From Pelagibacteraceae bacterium AG-426-I15 (lineage in GTDB: Bacteria > Pseudomonadota > Alphaproteobacteria > Pelagibacterales > Pelagibacteraceae), in NCBI GenBank assembly GCA_003213135.1, contig QCNT01000002.1, forward strand, positions 1 to 64,000: a stretch of 64,000 nucleotides of DNA, given 5' to 3'. The translations under genes were made by a program, and so were the position numbers. Shown one piece after another: positions 6,547-17,337 of this stretch (its first letter is position 1; each line of letters starts with the position of its first letter). The notes under the pieces were generated by a model. The model did not search any database and was not told the DNA's origin. It saw nothing but the letters and a program-made list of their open reading frames with translations.

Positions 6547-7938
6547 ATGTCCAAAAATAGTTCAAAAAAAATACTTTTTTATTTTTTGATTAGTCATCTG
6601 TTGATTTGGACTTTAATTCCATCATTATCTAATAGTAATTTACCCAGGGACACAATTGAAGCTCTAGCATGGGGAAGCAATTTAGATTGGGGTTTTGACA
6701 AACATCCCCCTCTTAGTGCCTTTGCGGCAGAGTTGATTTATCAAATATTTGGCAATCAGGATTGGGCCTATTATTTTTTAAGTCAGATATTTGTAGTTTC
6801 AACATTTGTGATTATTTGGATATTCTCAAAAGAGTTTTTGAAAAATGATACTTACTGTTTGATCTCATTGTTAATTTTAGAGAGTATTTATTTTTATAAT
6901 TTTACAACGCCTGAATTTAACGTAAATATAAGCCAATTACCATTCTGGGCATTAAGTGTTTATTTCACTTGGAGATGCATCAAATATGACAAGGCAATAG
7001 ACTATTTATTTTTAGGTTTATTTGTCGGTTTAGGAATTTTATCAAAATATCTTTTTATCTATTTGGTTATAGCAATAAAACTGGTTTTTATTTATTTAAT
7101 TAAAAAAGGAAAAAAAATTAAGTTTTCAAATTATTTTATTGCAGGACCTATTACTCTATTAGTTTTATTCCCACATTTTGTTTGGTTGTATGAAAACAAC
7201 TTCATTACTATTGTTTATGGTCTTCATAGAAGTTCAGGCGATTTTTATATGGGAGATTCTGGTTTAATAAATCACTTAAAATATCCTTTAATTTTTTTGA
7301 TAAAACAATTCGGATTATTGATCCCTTTTTTCTTGATGCTTTTAATTATCATTTCAAAATTCAAAGTTAAATTTAATTTAAATGACAGAAAAATGGCCTT
7401 TTTATTTGCTATTAATATTTTTCCATTTTCATTAGTTTTTTTAACATCTTTAATTTTTGGTATAAATATTAGAACGATGTGGATGACACCTTTCTATTTA
7501 TTCTTTGGCATTTTTGCAGTTTATATTCTCCAAAAAAATATCAACTTAGAAAAAATAAAAACATTTTATATTTTTTTCATTGTTTTTTTTCTTCTGTCTC
7601 CCTCGTTATATTTCTTAAATTCATTTATTAAAAAAGATCAAAGAATAGACTATCCTGCTAGAGAAATTTCATCATTAGTTCAAAATAATTGGAATGAGAA
7701 TTTTAATAATGAGATTAAATATGTTGTAGGACAAGCATGGTGGGCAGGAAATTTATCTTACCATTTGGACTCAAGACCTAAATATATTCGAGGTTATTTA
7801 GATTTTGTAGATAAAAATTTTAATACCGCTGATGGCGTTGTTTATATTGAAGATAAGGCAAGCAAGTTTACAAAATCATGTTCAGGGACTTCTTTTGTTA
7901 TATACTCGAGATATATATGTATGATTGGAAATAAATGA
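6547..7938 (+). CDS. GT39-type membrane glycosyltransferase (PMT/ArnT-like)
   Basis: A polytopic inner-membrane protein of 463 residues with about ten hydrophobic segments. The first periplasmic loop contains DTIEALAWGSN and KHPPLSAF, the acidic/HPPL pattern of PMT_2 (GT39) transferases that move a sugar from a polyprenyl-phosphate carrier to a lipid or protein. The acceptor is not evident. Its ATGA overlap with the following GT2 gene, which resembles polyprenyl-phosphate sugar synthases, suggests a donor-making and donor-using pair. Confidence 0.8.
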   Translation: MSKNSSKKILFYFLISHLLIWTLIPSLSNSNLPRDTIEALAWGSNLDWGFDKHPPLSAFAAELIYQIFGNQDWAYYFLSQIFVVSTFVIIWIFSKEFLKNDTYCLISLLILESIYFYNFTTPEFNVNISQLPFWALSVYFTWRCIKYDKAIDYLFLGLFVGLGILSKYLFIYLVIAIKLVFIYLIKKGKKIKFSNYFIAGPITLLVLFPHFVWLYENNFITIVYGLHRSSGDFYMGDSGLINHLKYPLIFLIKQFGLLIPFFLMLLIIISKFKVKFNLNDRKMAFLFAINIFPFSLVFLTSLIFGINIRTMWMTPFYLFFGIFAVYILQKNINLEKIKTFYIFFIVFFLLSPSLYFLNSFIKKDQRIDYPAREISSLVQNNWNENFNNEIKYVVGQAWWAGNLSYHLDSRPKYIRGYLDFVDKNFNTADGVVYIEDKASKFTKSCSGTSFVIYSRYICMIGNK

Positions 7939-8810
7939 AAAAATTTCAGATTTTGATGCCATGCTATAATGATTGGTCTTCTGTTTTTAAACTTTTACAA
8001 AATATAGACAAAGAGGTCTCTAACCTAAAAGGTATATTTTCTGTGCTAATAGTTAACGATGGATCTACTGATAAAATGCCCAAGTTAGAAGGATCCTTTA
8101 AAAATATTAAATCTATTCAAATAATGAATATAAAAGTTAACCAAGGTCACACCAGAAGTAACGCAACTGGAATAAAGTATTTTTCCAAAAATGGTAATTT
8201 TGATTATATAATATTAATGGACGGCGACGGGGAAGATCGCCCAGAGGAAATTAAGCTCTTAGTGGAAAAAGCGCTTTATGAAAAAAATATTTCTGTCGTC
8301 GCAAAAAGAATTAAAAGATCAGAAGGATTTGTTTTTGCTTTTTTTTACCATTTACATAAATTAATTACTTTAATTTTTACAGGAAAAAATATGAATTTTG
8401 GCCATTACTCTTGCTTGACAAAAAAAGATATTGCAATCATATCATCAAAAAAAAATCTTTGGGGAAACTTTTCTGGAACAGTTAAAAAATTTATAGACAA
8501 ACTTGTTAATATTCCATGTATTAGAGGAAAGAGATATGTGCAGCCATCAAAAATGTCTTTTATTAAATTAATTGTACATTCTTTTTCTATTTTGGCGGTT
8601 TTTAAATACCAAGTATTATTAAGATCGACTTTATTTTTTATTTTAATATTTTTATTTACGTCAGATCCATATAGAATATTTTTTGAATCAATTCTTATAA
8701 TTTTTACTACCTTGGTTTTCTTTGCATCAAAACTTGAGAGTGCAGAAAAACTAGAAAACTGCGAACAAAACATTGCAAATATTAAAACTGTACACCCTGG
8801 GAGGTTGTAA
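7935..8810 (+). CDS. GT2 glycosyltransferase, DPM1/GtrB-like
   Basis: A GT-A fold transferase of 291 residues: NDGSTD at 41-46 binds the nucleotide sugar and MDGDGE at 95-100 contains the metal-binding DxD-like acidic cluster, followed by DRPEE as in dolichol-phosphate mannose synthases. Two hydrophobic segments near residues 205-260 would anchor it in the membrane, as in GtrB. It overlaps the GT39 gene by 4 bases and probably loads a sugar onto polyprenyl phosphate for that enzyme. The sugar is not predictable. Confidence 0.82.
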   Translation: MKKFQILMPCYNDWSSVFKLLQNIDKEVSNLKGIFSVLIVNDGSTDKMPKLEGSFKNIKSIQIMNIKVNQGHTRSNATGIKYFSKNGNFDYIILMDGDGEDRPEEIKLLVEKALYEKNISVVAKRIKRSEGFVFAFFYHLHKLITLIFTGKNMNFGHYSCLTKKDIAIISSKKNLWGNFSGTVKKFIDKLVNIPCIRGKRYVQPSKMSFIKLIVHSFSILAVFKYQVLLRSTLFFILIFLFTSDPYRIFFESILIIFTTLVFFASKLESAEKLENCEQNIANIKTVHPGRL

Positions 8811-8818
8811 AATGAGTC

Positions 8819-8854
8819 TGAACATGAATCAAAAGTGAATCAAAACGTGAACAT
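8819..8854. repeat. Short direct repeats spaced by one helical turn
   Basis: TGAACAT occurs at 8819-8825 and 8848-8854, and between them TGAATCAAAA occurs twice (8825-8834, 8836-8845). The TGAA cores lie 6, 11 and 12 bases apart, so the last three fall on about the same face of the helix. The block is in the only sizeable spacer of this region, about 60 bases before the GFA-fold gene, and could bind a regulator. Confidence 0.45.
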
Positions 8855-8916
8855 TTAATAAATAGTATGTATTTTGTGTGGATATCTTTATAAGAAATTA
8901 GTTAAAAGGAGGCCTG

Positions 8917-9288
8917 ATGATAACAAAAAAATTAACCTGTCACTGCGGGGGTGTTGAGGGAGAGGTTAGAATACCTAACGAAGGTTTTAAAAAAATAACG
9001 AGATGTAATTGCTCAATATGTAAAAGAAAGGGTTATGTTATTGGTATAGCTGGACCAGGTGATTTTAAAATTGTTAAAGGAGAGCAGATATTAAAACTTT
9101 ATCAATTTCATTCAAAAAATGCAAAACACTATTTTTGTTCTATCTGCGGTATTCATACTCATAATAGACCAAGAAGTGATCCAAAAATATATGGAATAAA
9201 TATAGCATGCGTAGAAGGAATAAACCCATTTGATCTGAAAGATGTTCCAGTTGCAGATGGTCAAAACCATCCCCATGATAAAAAATGA
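8917..9288 (+). CDS. GFA/CENP-V-fold zinc protein
   Basis: A 123-residue protein of the glutathione-dependent formaldehyde-activating (GFA) family. Its zinc ligands are the typical set CHCG (8-11), CNCSIC (about 30-35) and FCSICG (about 95), followed by THNRPRSDP. Whether it binds glutathione-formaldehyde is unsettled for most relatives. The start has a strong AAAAGGAGG site. The gene's end overlaps the likely start of the glycerate kinase-like gene by 14 bases, so the two are probably translated together. Confidence 0.87.
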   Translation: MITKKLTCHCGGVEGEVRIPNEGFKKITRCNCSICKRKGYVIGIAGPGDFKIVKGEQILKLYQFHSKNAKHYFCSICGIHTHNRPRSDPKIYGINIACVEGINPFDLKDVPVADGQNHPHDKK

Positions 9289-10174
9289 TTATTTAAAATT
9301 TATTAAAAGACAAGAAGCGGGAGGAAAAACTATTGTCGATAAATTAGGAAAGCTTAATAAATTTTATTTACCACTCTCAGAATGGATCTATTCAATTTAT
9401 ATTAAAGATTATAAAACTAAAATTATTGGTCTTTCAGGTGGGCAAGGAGCAGGTAAAAGTACTATTACTGGAGTTTTAAAACTGATTCTAAAAAAAAAGT
9501 ATGGCCTTAATCTATGCGTTTTCTCAATCGATGATTTTTATAAAACAAAGGCAGAAAGAATCAAGATGTCAAAAAAAGTACATCCTTTATTTTTAACAAG
9601 AGGAGTACCCGGGACTCATGATCTTGTATTTATAAATAAAACTTTAAGAAAATTACAACAAAAAAATTTTAAAACCGTTTTAATTCCTAGGTTTGATAAG
9701 TCACTAGATGATAGAGAAAAAAAAAAGAGTAAATGGCAAAAAATTAAAACTCCTCCAAATATAATTATTTTTGAAGGCTGGTGCGTTGGAGCAAGAAGCC
9801 AAAGTCAAATGGAACTTAAAAAGCCATGCAATGTAATTGAAAGAAAACTTGACGCAGATCTCGTTTGGAGAAAAAAAGTAAATAGATATCTAAAAAATCA
9901 ATATAAATTCCTCTTTAATACAATTGATAAATTAGTATATTTGAAAGCGCCCAATTTTAATTATATATTAAAATGGCGTTTACTTCAGGAACAGAAATTA
10001 AAATTGACATCAAAAAATAAAAAGACTATGTCAAAATCTAAAGTAAGAGAATTTATAATGTTTTATGAAAGAATAACAAAACATATGATGAATAATTTTT
10101 CAAAAATATCTGACTTAACAGTTTTTTTAGATGGAAGCCATAGATCAAAAAAAATGAAATTTTTCGTAAAATGA
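9275..10174 (+). CDS. D-glycerate 3-kinase-like P-loop kinase
   Basis: A 299-residue P-loop kinase resembling plant GLYK and bacterial YggC-type proteins, which phosphorylate D-glycerate to 3-phosphoglycerate. GLSGGQGAGKST is the Walker A motif (near residue 53), followed by SIDDFYKT, LTRGVPGTHD and IIFEGWCVGAR, motifs typical of this family. I use ATG 9275 (MIKNDY), since the upstream in-frame ATG at 9242 lies deep in the GFA gene and adds unrelated residues. SAR11 could use it in glycolate/glycerate metabolism. The substrate is inferred. Confidence 0.78.
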   Translation: MIKNDYLKFIKRQEAGGKTIVDKLGKLNKFYLPLSEWIYSIYIKDYKTKIIGLSGGQGAGKSTITGVLKLILKKKYGLNLCVFSIDDFYKTKAERIKMSKKVHPLFLTRGVPGTHDLVFINKTLRKLQQKNFKTVLIPRFDKSLDDREKKKSKWQKIKTPPNIIIFEGWCVGARSQSQMELKKPCNVIERKLDADLVWRKKVNRYLKNQYKFLFNTIDKLVYLKAPNFNYILKWRLLQEQKLKLTSKNKKTMSKSKVREFIMFYERITKHMMNNFSKISDLTVFLDGSHRSKKMKFFVK

Positions 10175-11457
10175 AAAAATTTGTAATTGTATTTATTTTT
10201 TGTTTATTAACCAATAATCTTAGCGCTCAAGATTTAATCAAAACTTTATCAGATGCATTTAAAAATAATACAAAGCTTAATGCAGAAAGAGCAAGTTTAA
10301 ACGCATCAAGACAAGATGTTAATATTTCAAGAGGAGATTTTCTCCCATCAATAACTTTATCAGGTGACAAAGCAACACAAAAAAATACTAATAGAACTAA
10401 TACTCAAGGTACATCACTATTAGACTCAAGCGCTACACCAGAGACAAGATCTGTTTTAGTTGAACAGAAAATTTTTGGTGGATTTGGTAATTATAATAAT
10501 TTAAGGAGATCAAAATTAAAATTAGAATATGCCAAGTTAGAACTAAACAAGCTTGAACAGGAAATTTTATTAAATGCTGCTGAGGCCTACTATAATCTAG
10601 GATATAATTTTAAAAATTTTGAATTTAACCAATCAAATGTTGAGCTTTTTGAAAGACAGGTTGAAAGTGATAGATCTAGGTTAGAAAGAGGCGAAATTAG
10701 TCTTACTGATTTTGCTCAATCAGAATCATCCTTAGCAGGTGCGCAAGCCAAATTAATCACTGCTAGCAATGAACTTGTATCTGGAAAAAAAAACTTTCAA
10801 AAAATTATTGGATCAAGAGCACCAGAGGAAATCGATTTAAATTTTTTACCTATTTTAAAAATACCTACTAATTTACAAACCGCAACATCTATAGCTGAAC
10901 AAATAAATCCAAGACTTAATTTAGCTCAAATTGACTTTGAGATAGCAAAAAAAGATCTTTTTGTTGCAAGAGGAGATTTAGCCCCTTCAGCATCAATATC
11001 ATACTCTATAAAAAAAAATGAGGATTTGAGCTCTACAGTGGATGAGAGTGAGCAAGAAGAGGTTAAAGCAACTGTTAAATGGCCGTTATTTAAAGGCGGC
11101 AAGAATTTTTCCACAGTTAAAAAAGCTAGATTTAAAATGAAAGAAAAAGAGCTTATTTTGAAGGATGTTTTTTCACAAGTACAAATAGATACTGCTAATG
11201 CATGGACAACTTATAGTTCATCAAAAGGAGTATTAGATGCCACCGAGTCACAATTAAAAGCAGCAGAAATTGCAAATGAGGGTATTACACTAGAATATGA
11301 TACCGGCAATGAAAGAACCATACTCGAAGTTATTCAATCTAGAACCTTATTACTTGATGCCAGAACTAGTTTTGCAAGGGCACAGAAAAACTTTGCAATA
11401 GCGCAGTTCAATTTACTCGCGTCTATTGGCGATCTTTATTTAGACAATATTAATTAA
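10171..11457 (+). CDS. tolC: TolC-family outer membrane channel
   Basis: An outer-membrane efflux or secretion channel of 428 residues. Residues 1-19 are a signal peptide (NNLSAQ cleavage). Two homologous halves of long helices follow, with the repeated pattern of a periplasmic tunnel (ELNKLEQEILLNAAEAYYNL in the first; QVQIDTANAWTTYSS in the second), and TGNERTILEVIQSRTLLL is a typical TolC C-terminal helix. It overlaps the kinase gene by 4 bases. No RND or type I inner-membrane partner is adjacent, as for the general-purpose TolC of other bacteria. Confidence 0.92.
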   Translation: MKKFVIVFIFCLLTNNLSAQDLIKTLSDAFKNNTKLNAERASLNASRQDVNISRGDFLPSITLSGDKATQKNTNRTNTQGTSLLDSSATPETRSVLVEQKIFGGFGNYNNLRRSKLKLEYAKLELNKLEQEILLNAAEAYYNLGYNFKNFEFNQSNVELFERQVESDRSRLERGEISLTDFAQSESSLAGAQAKLITASNELVSGKKNFQKIIGSRAPEEIDLNFLPILKIPTNLQTATSIAEQINPRLNLAQIDFEIAKKDLFVARGDLAPSASISYSIKKNEDLSSTVDESEQEEVKATVKWPLFKGGKNFSTVKKARFKMKEKELILKDVFSQVQIDTANAWTTYSSSKGVLDATESQLKAAEIANEGITLEYDTGNERTILEVIQSRTLLLDARTSFARAQKNFAIAQFNLLASIGDLYLDNIN

Positions 11458-11487
11458 ATTTATATAACATTTTAAGATTGATTAAAA

Positions 11488-11502
11488 GAACAAAATGTGT
11501 AC
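11488..11502 (+). promoter_or_regulatory. Possible degenerate alphaproteobacterial LexA box before recA
   Basis: GAAC-N7-GTAC lies 40 bases before the recA ATG; the known alphaproteobacterial SOS box is GAAC-N7-GAAC (or GTTC-N7-GTTC), so this differs by one base. The position is right for SOS control, but one mismatch in a short motif is weak evidence, and no lexA is in the window. Confidence 0.25.
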
Positions 11503-11541
11503 ATTTAAATCATTGATTCGTAATTAAAAAAAAGGAAAAAA

Positions 11542-12633
11542 ATGACAAAAAATAATTTAAAAGTTGTTAAGTCAGACAATAAGAAACAGCAAGAATTTAA
11601 AGAAAAGAATAAGGCTTTAAATGCTGCTATTAGCCAAATAGATCAAAACTTTGGAAAAGGCTCTGTAATGCGTTTAGGTCAACAACAGGCTATGGACGTA
11701 GAGTCAATTTCAACAGGTTCCTTAAGTTTAGATTTAGCTCTTGGAATAGGCGGTCTGCCCAAAGGAAGAGTGATAGAGATTTATGGTCCAGAGTCTTCTG
11801 GAAAAACAACACTAGCGTTACAAGTGGTGGCAGAAGGTCAAAAAGCTGGTGGAATTTGTGGTTTCGTTGATGCTGAACACGCTCTTGACCCAGTTTATGC
11901 AAAGAAATTAGGCGTTAAAACAGACGACCTGTTAATATCACAACCAGATACCGGTGAACAAGCATTAGAAATAGCTGATACTTTAATCAAGTCAGGCTCA
12001 TTATCAGTTCTAGTAATCGACTCAGTCGCAGCATTGACACCAAAAGCTGAATTAGAAGGTGAAATGGGCGATCATCATGTTGGATTGCAATCAAGACTAA
12101 TGAGTCAAGCACTTAGAAAGTTAACCGGCTCAATATCAAAATCAAACACTATGGTGATATTTATAAACCAAATTAGAATGAAAATTGGTGTAATGTTCGG
12201 TAACCCAGAAACAACATCTGGAGGTAACGCACTAAAATTTTATTCATCTGTAAGAATGGATATAAGAAGAATTGGAGCTATTAAAGAAAAAGACCAAATC
12301 ATTGGAAATAGTACCAGAGTAAAAGTTGTTAAGAATAAAGTAGCCCCTCCGTTCAAAATGGTAGAATTTGATTTAATGTATGGAAAAGGAATAAGTAAAT
12401 CAGGTGAATTAATAGATCTAGGTGCGAAAGCAGATGTAGTAGAAAAATCTGGAGCCTGGTACGCCTACAAAGGTGAAAAAATAGGGCAAGGAAGGGAAAA
12501 TGCAAAAACCTATTTAGAACAGAACCCAAAAATTGCACAAGAAATTGAGATAGCAATAAGAACAAAAGCTGGTCTAATTTCAAAAAAGATTGAAGGAAAT
12601 CCCGCTCCAAAAGAAAAAGAAACAGAAAAATAA
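11542..12633 (+). CDS. recA: Recombinase RecA
   Basis: The strand-exchange ATPase of homologous recombination, 363 residues. Walker A GPESSGKT is at 82-89; [10 protein letters not shown] is the Walker B strand, and the L2 loop is seen as [16 protein letters not shown] lysine-rich N-terminal extension of about 20 residues precedes the conserved core. A ribosome-binding AAAGGA lies 6 bases before the ATG. It is monocistronic, with a spacer before it (which holds a possible LexA-like site) and a GC-rich hairpin after it. Confidence 0.98.
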   Translation: MTKNNLKVVKSDNKKQQEFKEKNKALNAAISQIDQNFGKGSVMRLGQQQAMDVESISTGSLSLDLALGIGGLPKGRVIEIYGPESSGKTTLALQVVAEGQKAGGICGFVDAEHALDPVYAKKLGVKTDDLLISQPDTGEQALEIADTLIKSGSLSVLVIDSVAALTPKAELEGEMGDHHVGLQSRLMSQALRKLTGSISKSNTMVIFINQIRMKIGVMFGNPETTSGGNALKFYSSVRMDIRRIGAIKEKDQIIGNSTRVKVVKNKVAPPFKMVEFDLMYGKGISKSGELIDLGAKADVVEKSGAWYAYKGEKIGQGRENAKTYLEQNPKIAQEIEIAIRTKAGLISKKIEGNPAPKEKETEK

Positions 12634-12656
12634 CGATTTTATCATCCTAATCTCTA

Positions 12657-12692
12657 CACGAAAGGCGTCCCCACGCCTTTCGTGCATTTCTA
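12657..12692 (+). terminator. Strong hairpin after recA
   Basis: A perfect 12-bp stem (12657-12668 with 12673-12684, CACGAAAGGCGT) closes a CCCC loop. It is the most GC-rich structure in the neighbourhood. The tail after it (CATTTCTAG) is only moderately T-rich, so it may terminate weakly or serve mainly to protect the recA mRNA end. Confidence 0.75.
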
Positions 12693-12732
12693 GTTATAGA
12701 CAACAAATAAAATATCTGTATTTAATAGATAT

Positions 12733-15408
12733 ATGAGCAATATTCTAATGAGCGATATTAGAAAGAAGTTTTTAAGTTATTTTAAAGAAAATAATCATGA
12801 GATAGTTGAATCAAGCAATATTGTTCCAAATAATGACCCAACTTTAATGTTCACAAATTCAGGTATGGTTCAATTTAAAAATGTATTCACTGGAATTGAA
12901 AGGAAATCATTTAAAACTGCAACGACATCACAAAAATGCATTAGAGCCGGAGGAAAACATAACGATTTAGAAAATGTTGGATATACTCCCAGACATCATA
13001 CCTTTTTTGAGATGCTAGGAAATTTTTCTTTTGGAGACTATTTTAAAGAAAAAGCTATTTATTATGCTTGGGAATTGTTAACTAAAGATTTTGGTATTTC
13101 TAAGGACAGATTGTCTGCAACAGTTTATTCAGATGACGATGAAGCTTTTAAATTATGGAAAAAAATTGCTGGACTACCTGAAAGTAAAATTGTTAAAATT
13201 TCAACATCAGATAATTTTTGGTCAATGGGCGAAACCGGACCTTGCGGACCTTGTTCTGAAATATTCTTTGATCACGGTGATAAATTAAAAGGTGGTCCTC
13301 CTGGGAGTCCAGATCAAGATGGAGACAGATTTATTGAAATTTGGAACCTTGTTTTTATGCAATTTGAGCAGATTTCTAAGGACAAAAGAGTTGATTTGCC
13401 TAAGCCGTCAGTCGATACAGGAATGGGTTTAGAGAGAATAACAGCAGTTCTACAAGGTACTCATGATAATTATGAAATAGATCATTTTAAAAAGCTTATT
13501 TCAGCATCATCAGAAATTACTAATACTAAAATTGATAATGACACAATAGCGAGTCATAGAGTTATTGCTGATCATCTGAGAGCAAGCAGCTTTCTAATAT
13601 CCGAAGGTGTTTTGCCCTCTAATGAAGGAAGAGGTTACGTTCTTAGAAGAATTATGAGAAGAGGCATGAGACACGCACATACTTTAGGAAGTAAAAAACC
13701 AATTTTCTTTAAATTATTTAATGTTTTGCTAAAAGAAATGTCAAAAAGTTATCCAGAATTAAATACAGGAAAAGATTTAATTATAGAAACATTGAAAAAT
13801 GAAGAAGAAAAATTTTCGTCTCTTTTAGATAGAGGAATGAAAATTTTAGTTCAGAATTTAGAAAAAGTAAAAAATAATATTTTGCCTGGAGAAATAGCTT
13901 TTAAACTTTATGATACATATGGATTTCCGTTAGACCTTACTGCTGATATTTTAAAAAATAAAAATATTAAAATTGATAATTTGGCATTTGACGATGCAAT
14001 GCAAAAAAGTAAAGAATTAGCCAGATCAAGCTGGAAAGGCTCAGGCGATAAGTCAGTAGAAGAAAAATGGTTCAAAGTAAGAGAACAGCTGAACCCGACA
14101 GAATTTTTAGGCTACGAGTTTGATAAAGCTGAAGGAGTAGTTTTAAAAATATCAATAGCTAATAAATTCGTTAATAGCGCAAAAGAAGGCGATGAAGTTG
14201 AGGTTATAACAAATCAAACACCTTTTTATGGTGAGTCAGGCGGACAAGTAGGAGATCAAGGGATTATTTCAAATTCTAAATGCAAAATTAATATAAAAGA
14301 TACGCAAAAAAAAATGGGCGATTTATTTGTCCATTATGGTAAAATTGAAAAAGGTTCAATTAAAGTCGGTGAAAGCGTAAACCTTGAAATAAATGTACAA
14401 AAAAGAAATAATTCAAGGGCCAACCATTCCGCAACTCATTTACTTCATGAATCTTTAAGAAGAACTCTTGGCAAACATGTAACTCAAAAAGGATCATTAG
14501 TAAGTCCAGATAGACTTAGATTTGACTTTAGTCACAACAATCCTATTGAAAAAGATGAGATGATAAAAATAAATAAAACTGTTAACGAAATGGTAAAAGG
14601 CGCTACTGATGTACAAACTAGAATTATGACACCTAAGGAAGCAGTTAGTCTTGGAGCTTTAGCTTTGTTTGGTGAAAAATATGGTGATGAGGTCAGAGTT
14701 GTTTTTATGGGCAAAGAAAATAATGGATTCTTTTCAACAGAACTATGTGGAGGAACACATGTTAAAAATACTAAAGAAGTTGGAGAATTCAAAGTAATTA
14801 GTCAATCATCTATAGCATCTGGAGTTAGAAGAGTGGAAGCATTAAGAAATAAAGAACTTCATCACTACGAAAAATCTTTAAAAAAAGAGAAGTCTTTAAA
14901 AGAGAAAAATCTTAAGGATCAAGTTGATTTAGTGAAAAAAGAGTTATCTAAATTCAAAATTAAACCAAATTATAAAGATAATATTGATTTATCAGAAAAT
15001 TTAAAAAATCTTAATAAACAATTAGAAAAAATTAAAATTAAAAAGATTATTGACGATAAAAATAAAAATATTATAAAAGACAAAAAATTTGCTAATTTCG
15101 TATTTAGACAACAAGTTTTAACAGATTTCCCACCCAAGGAATTAAGAAGTGTAATAGATCAAGGAAAAAAAGATATTAAAAACGGTATCGTGGTCAGCAT
15201 ATCGACCTTTGAAGGCAAAGTTGGAGTAGCCGTTGGTTTAACTAAAGAGCTAACTAAAAAATTTGATGCTGTTAAACTTGTTAAATTTGCTTCTGATGTT
15301 CTTGGAGGAAAGGGTGGTGGAGGCAGAAAAGATTTTGCGCAGGCTGGAGGTTCTGATAAAGAAAAGATTGAAGAAGCCTTTAAGATTTTAAATGATAAAA
15401 TTAGTTAA
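12733..15408 (+). CDS. alaS: Alanyl-tRNA synthetase
   Basis: Charges tRNA-Ala; 891 residues, the full bacterial length. The class II catalytic domain opens with [11 protein letters not shown] and the [20 protein letters not shown] motif; the editing domain carries HSATHLLHE and CGGTH (zinc site); the C-terminal C-Ala domain ends [16 protein letters not shown]. The start may be ATG 12733 or ATG 12748 (MSDIRKKFL), the latter matching most homologues; no clear ribosome-binding site decides. Convergent with icd, overlapping by 8 bases. Confidence 0.97.
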   Translation: MSNILMSDIRKKFLSYFKENNHEIVESSNIVPNNDPTLMFTNSGMVQFKNVFTGIERKSFKTATTSQKCIRAGGKHNDLENVGYTPRHHTFFEMLGNFSFGDYFKEKAIYYAWELLTKDFGISKDRLSATVYSDDDEAFKLWKKIAGLPESKIVKISTSDNFWSMGETGPCGPCSEIFFDHGDKLKGGPPGSPDQDGDRFIEIWNLVFMQFEQISKDKRVDLPKPSVDTGMGLERITAVLQGTHDNYEIDHFKKLISASSEITNTKIDNDTIASHRVIADHLRASSFLISEGVLPSNEGRGYVLRRIMRRGMRHAHTLGSKKPIFFKLFNVLLKEMSKSYPELNTGKDLIIETLKNEEEKFSSLLDRGMKILVQNLEKVKNNILPGEIAFKLYDTYGFPLDLTADILKNKNIKIDNLAFDDAMQKSKELARSSWKGSGDKSVEEKWFKVREQLNPTEFLGYEFDKAEGVVLKISIANKFVNSAKEGDEVEVITNQTPFYGESGGQVGDQGIISNSKCKINIKDTQKKMGDLFVHYGKIEKGSIKVGESVNLEINVQKRNNSRANHSATHLLHESLRRTLGKHVTQKGSLVSPDRLRFDFSHNNPIEKDEMIKINKTVNEMVKGATDVQTRIMTPKEAVSLGALALFGEKYGDEVRVVFMGKENNGFFSTELCGGTHVKNTKEVGEFKVISQSSIASGVRRVEALRNKELHHYEKSLKKEKSLKEKNLKDQVDLVKKELSKFKIKPNYKDNIDLSENLKNLNKQLEKIKIKKIIDDKNKNIIKDKKFANFVFRQQVLTDFPPKELRSVIDQGKKDIKNGIVVSISTFEGKVGVAVGLTKELTKKFDAVKLVKFASDVLGGKGGGGRKDFAQAGGSDKEKIEEAFKILNDKIS

Positions 15409-16615
15409 GTTTTTTTTTTAGGTTAGAATCTATTACTTTTAAGAATTGATTTGTCGTAAGATATTTTTGACCTTTACTAATCAAAATAGCCAAATCTTTT
15501 GTCATTGATCCACTTTCAACTGTCTCTATACAAATTTTTTCTAATGTATCTGAAAACTTGATTAATTCATCATTACCATCTAATTGACCTCTATGCGATA
15601 ATCCTCTCGTCCATGCAAAAATAGATGCAATCGGATTTGTGGACGTTTCTTTTCCTTGCTGGTGTTGTCTATAATGTCTAGTAACAGTGCCGTGGGCTGC
15701 TTCAGCCTCTGCTATTTTACCATCTGGTGTTCTAAGCACGCTTGTCATTAAACCAAGAGATCCATAGCCTTGGGCCACCGTATCAGACTGGACATCTCCA
15801 TCATAATTCTTACAAGCCCAAATATATTTACCACTCCATTTCATTGCACAAGCAACCATGTCGTCAATTAATCTGTGTTCGTAAGTAATTCCGGCCTCAT
15901 CGAATTTTTTCTTAAATTCTTTCTGATATATATCTTCAAAAATATCTTTAAATCTACCGTCATAAACTTTCAAAATTGTATTTTTGGATGAAAAATAAAC
16001 TGGCCATTTTCTAACCAGACCATAATTTAGACATGCTCTTGCAAAATCCTTAATTGAACTATCCAAATTATACATTGATAGAGCTACACCTGAGTCATTA
16101 AAATTAAAAACCTCATGTTCAATTTTTTCTTTTCCGTCTTCAGACTCCCACTTAATAGTCATTTTACCCTTTCCAGGAACTTTAAAATCTGTTGCTCTAT
16201 ATTGATCACCAAAAGCATGTCTCCCAACAATAACACTTTCAGTCCAATGAGGAACTAATCTCGGAACATTTTTACAAATTATTGGCTCTCTAAAAATTGT
16301 TCCACCTACAATATTTCTTATAGTACCATTTGGAGACCTCCACATTTTTTTTAAATTAAATTCTTTTACTCTTGCCTCATCGGGGGTTATCGTTGCACAC
16401 TTTACTCCAGCACCATATTTTTGAATTGCTTTAGCGCAATCAATTGTTACTTGATCATTAGTTTTATCTCTATTTTCCATTCCAAGATCGTAGTATTTGA
16501 GATCTATATCTAAGTAAGGTTTTATTAATTTATCTTTTATAAAAGACCAAATAATTCGGGTCATTTCATCACCATCTAGCTCAACAACTGGATTTTTCAC
16601 TTTAATTTTAGACAT
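15401..16615 (-). CDS. icd: NADP-dependent isocitrate dehydrogenase
   Basis: Converts isocitrate to 2-oxoglutarate in the TCA cycle, making NADPH. The 404-residue length and motifs ([14 protein letters not shown] at the start, [39 protein letters not shown]) place it in the eukaryote-like type II homodimeric family common in Alphaproteobacteria, not the E. coli type. It is monocistronic, divergent from psd across 68 bases and convergent with alaS, where TTAGTTAA contains both stops. Confidence 0.96.
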   Translation of the reverse strand: MSKIKVKNPVVELDGDEMTRIIWSFIKDKLIKPYLDIDLKYYDLGMENRDKTNDQVTIDCAKAIQKYGAGVKCATITPDEARVKEFNLKKMWRSPNGTIRNIVGGTIFREPIICKNVPRLVPHWTESVIVGRHAFGDQYRATDFKVPGKGKMTIKWESEDGKEKIEHEVFNFNDSGVALSMYNLDSSIKDFARACLNYGLVRKWPVYFSSKNTILKVYDGRFKDIFEDIYQKEFKKKFDEAGITYEHRLIDDMVACAMKWSGKYIWACKNYDGDVQSDTVAQGYGSLGLMTSVLRTPDGKIAEAEAAHGTVTRHYRQHQQGKETSTNPIASIFAWTRGLSHRGQLDGNDELIKFSDTLEKICIETVESGSMTKDLAILISKGQKYLTTNQFLKVIDSNLKKKLN

Positions 16616-16683
16616 AATATAAATTTAATTTGATAATTTAAAATTTTTATACATATTACCTAATGATTATCAAATAATTAATT

Positions 16684-17337
16684 ATGATGCTTGAAAAAAT
16701 ATTTCCAAAGCTGCACCAAGAAGGGTATAAGTTTTTAGCCATATCTGTAATTGTTACATTAATTTTATGGTCAATTTCTGATTTTTTTGGATTTATTTTT
16801 ACTATAATCACTATATGGGTTTATTACTTTTTTAGAGATCCCGAAAGAACAATAATCAACGATGATAATTATCTTGTTAGTCCAGCAGATGGAGTCGTTT
16901 CTACAATTTCTGAGATTAAGGGACCGATAGAATTAGGTCTTGAAAATATAACTTTCACACGTGTAAGTATATTTATGAATATTTTTAATTGCCATGTGAA
17001 CAGATCTCCGACAAATGGTAAAATTGAAGATATTTTTTATAAACCTGGTAAATTTTTAAATGCATCCTTAGATAAAGCTAGCGAAGAAAATGAGAGAAAC
17101 TATTTTAAAATTAAAAACACTAAAACACAGGAGGATATAGTAGTTGTTCAAATAGCTGGTTTAATAGCGAGACGAATTGTTACTCAAACTGAAAAAAAAC
17201 AAGAAATTAAACAGGGGGATAGAATTGGAATGATTAGATTCGGAAGTAGAGTTGATTTATACTTCAATAAACGAAAAATCATGGTAAAAGTTGGTCAGAA
17301 TGTTATTGCAGGCGAAAGTTTAATAGCAAGAGAATAA
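16684..17337 (+). CDS. psd: Phosphatidylserine decarboxylase, short type
   Basis: Makes phosphatidylethanolamine from phosphatidylserine at the inner membrane. The proenzyme has 217 residues, with an N-terminal hydrophobic hairpin (about 16-50), YYFFRDPER, SPADG at 66-70 and FMNIFNCHVNRSP. The self-cleavage site is the GS of RFGSRVD (G187-S188); S188 becomes the pyruvoyl group. The pssA ATG follows the TAA without a gap, so substrate maker and user are in one operon. Confidence 0.96.
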   Translation: MMLEKIFPKLHQEGYKFLAISVIVTLILWSISDFFGFIFTIITIWVYYFFRDPERTIINDDNYLVSPADGVVSTISEIKGPIELGLENITFTRVSIFMNIFNCHVNRSPTNGKIEDIFYKPGKFLNASLDKASEENERNYFKIKNTKTQEDIVVVQIAGLIARRIVTQTEKKQEIKQGDRIGMIRFGSRVDLYFNKRKIMVKVGQNVIAGESLIARE

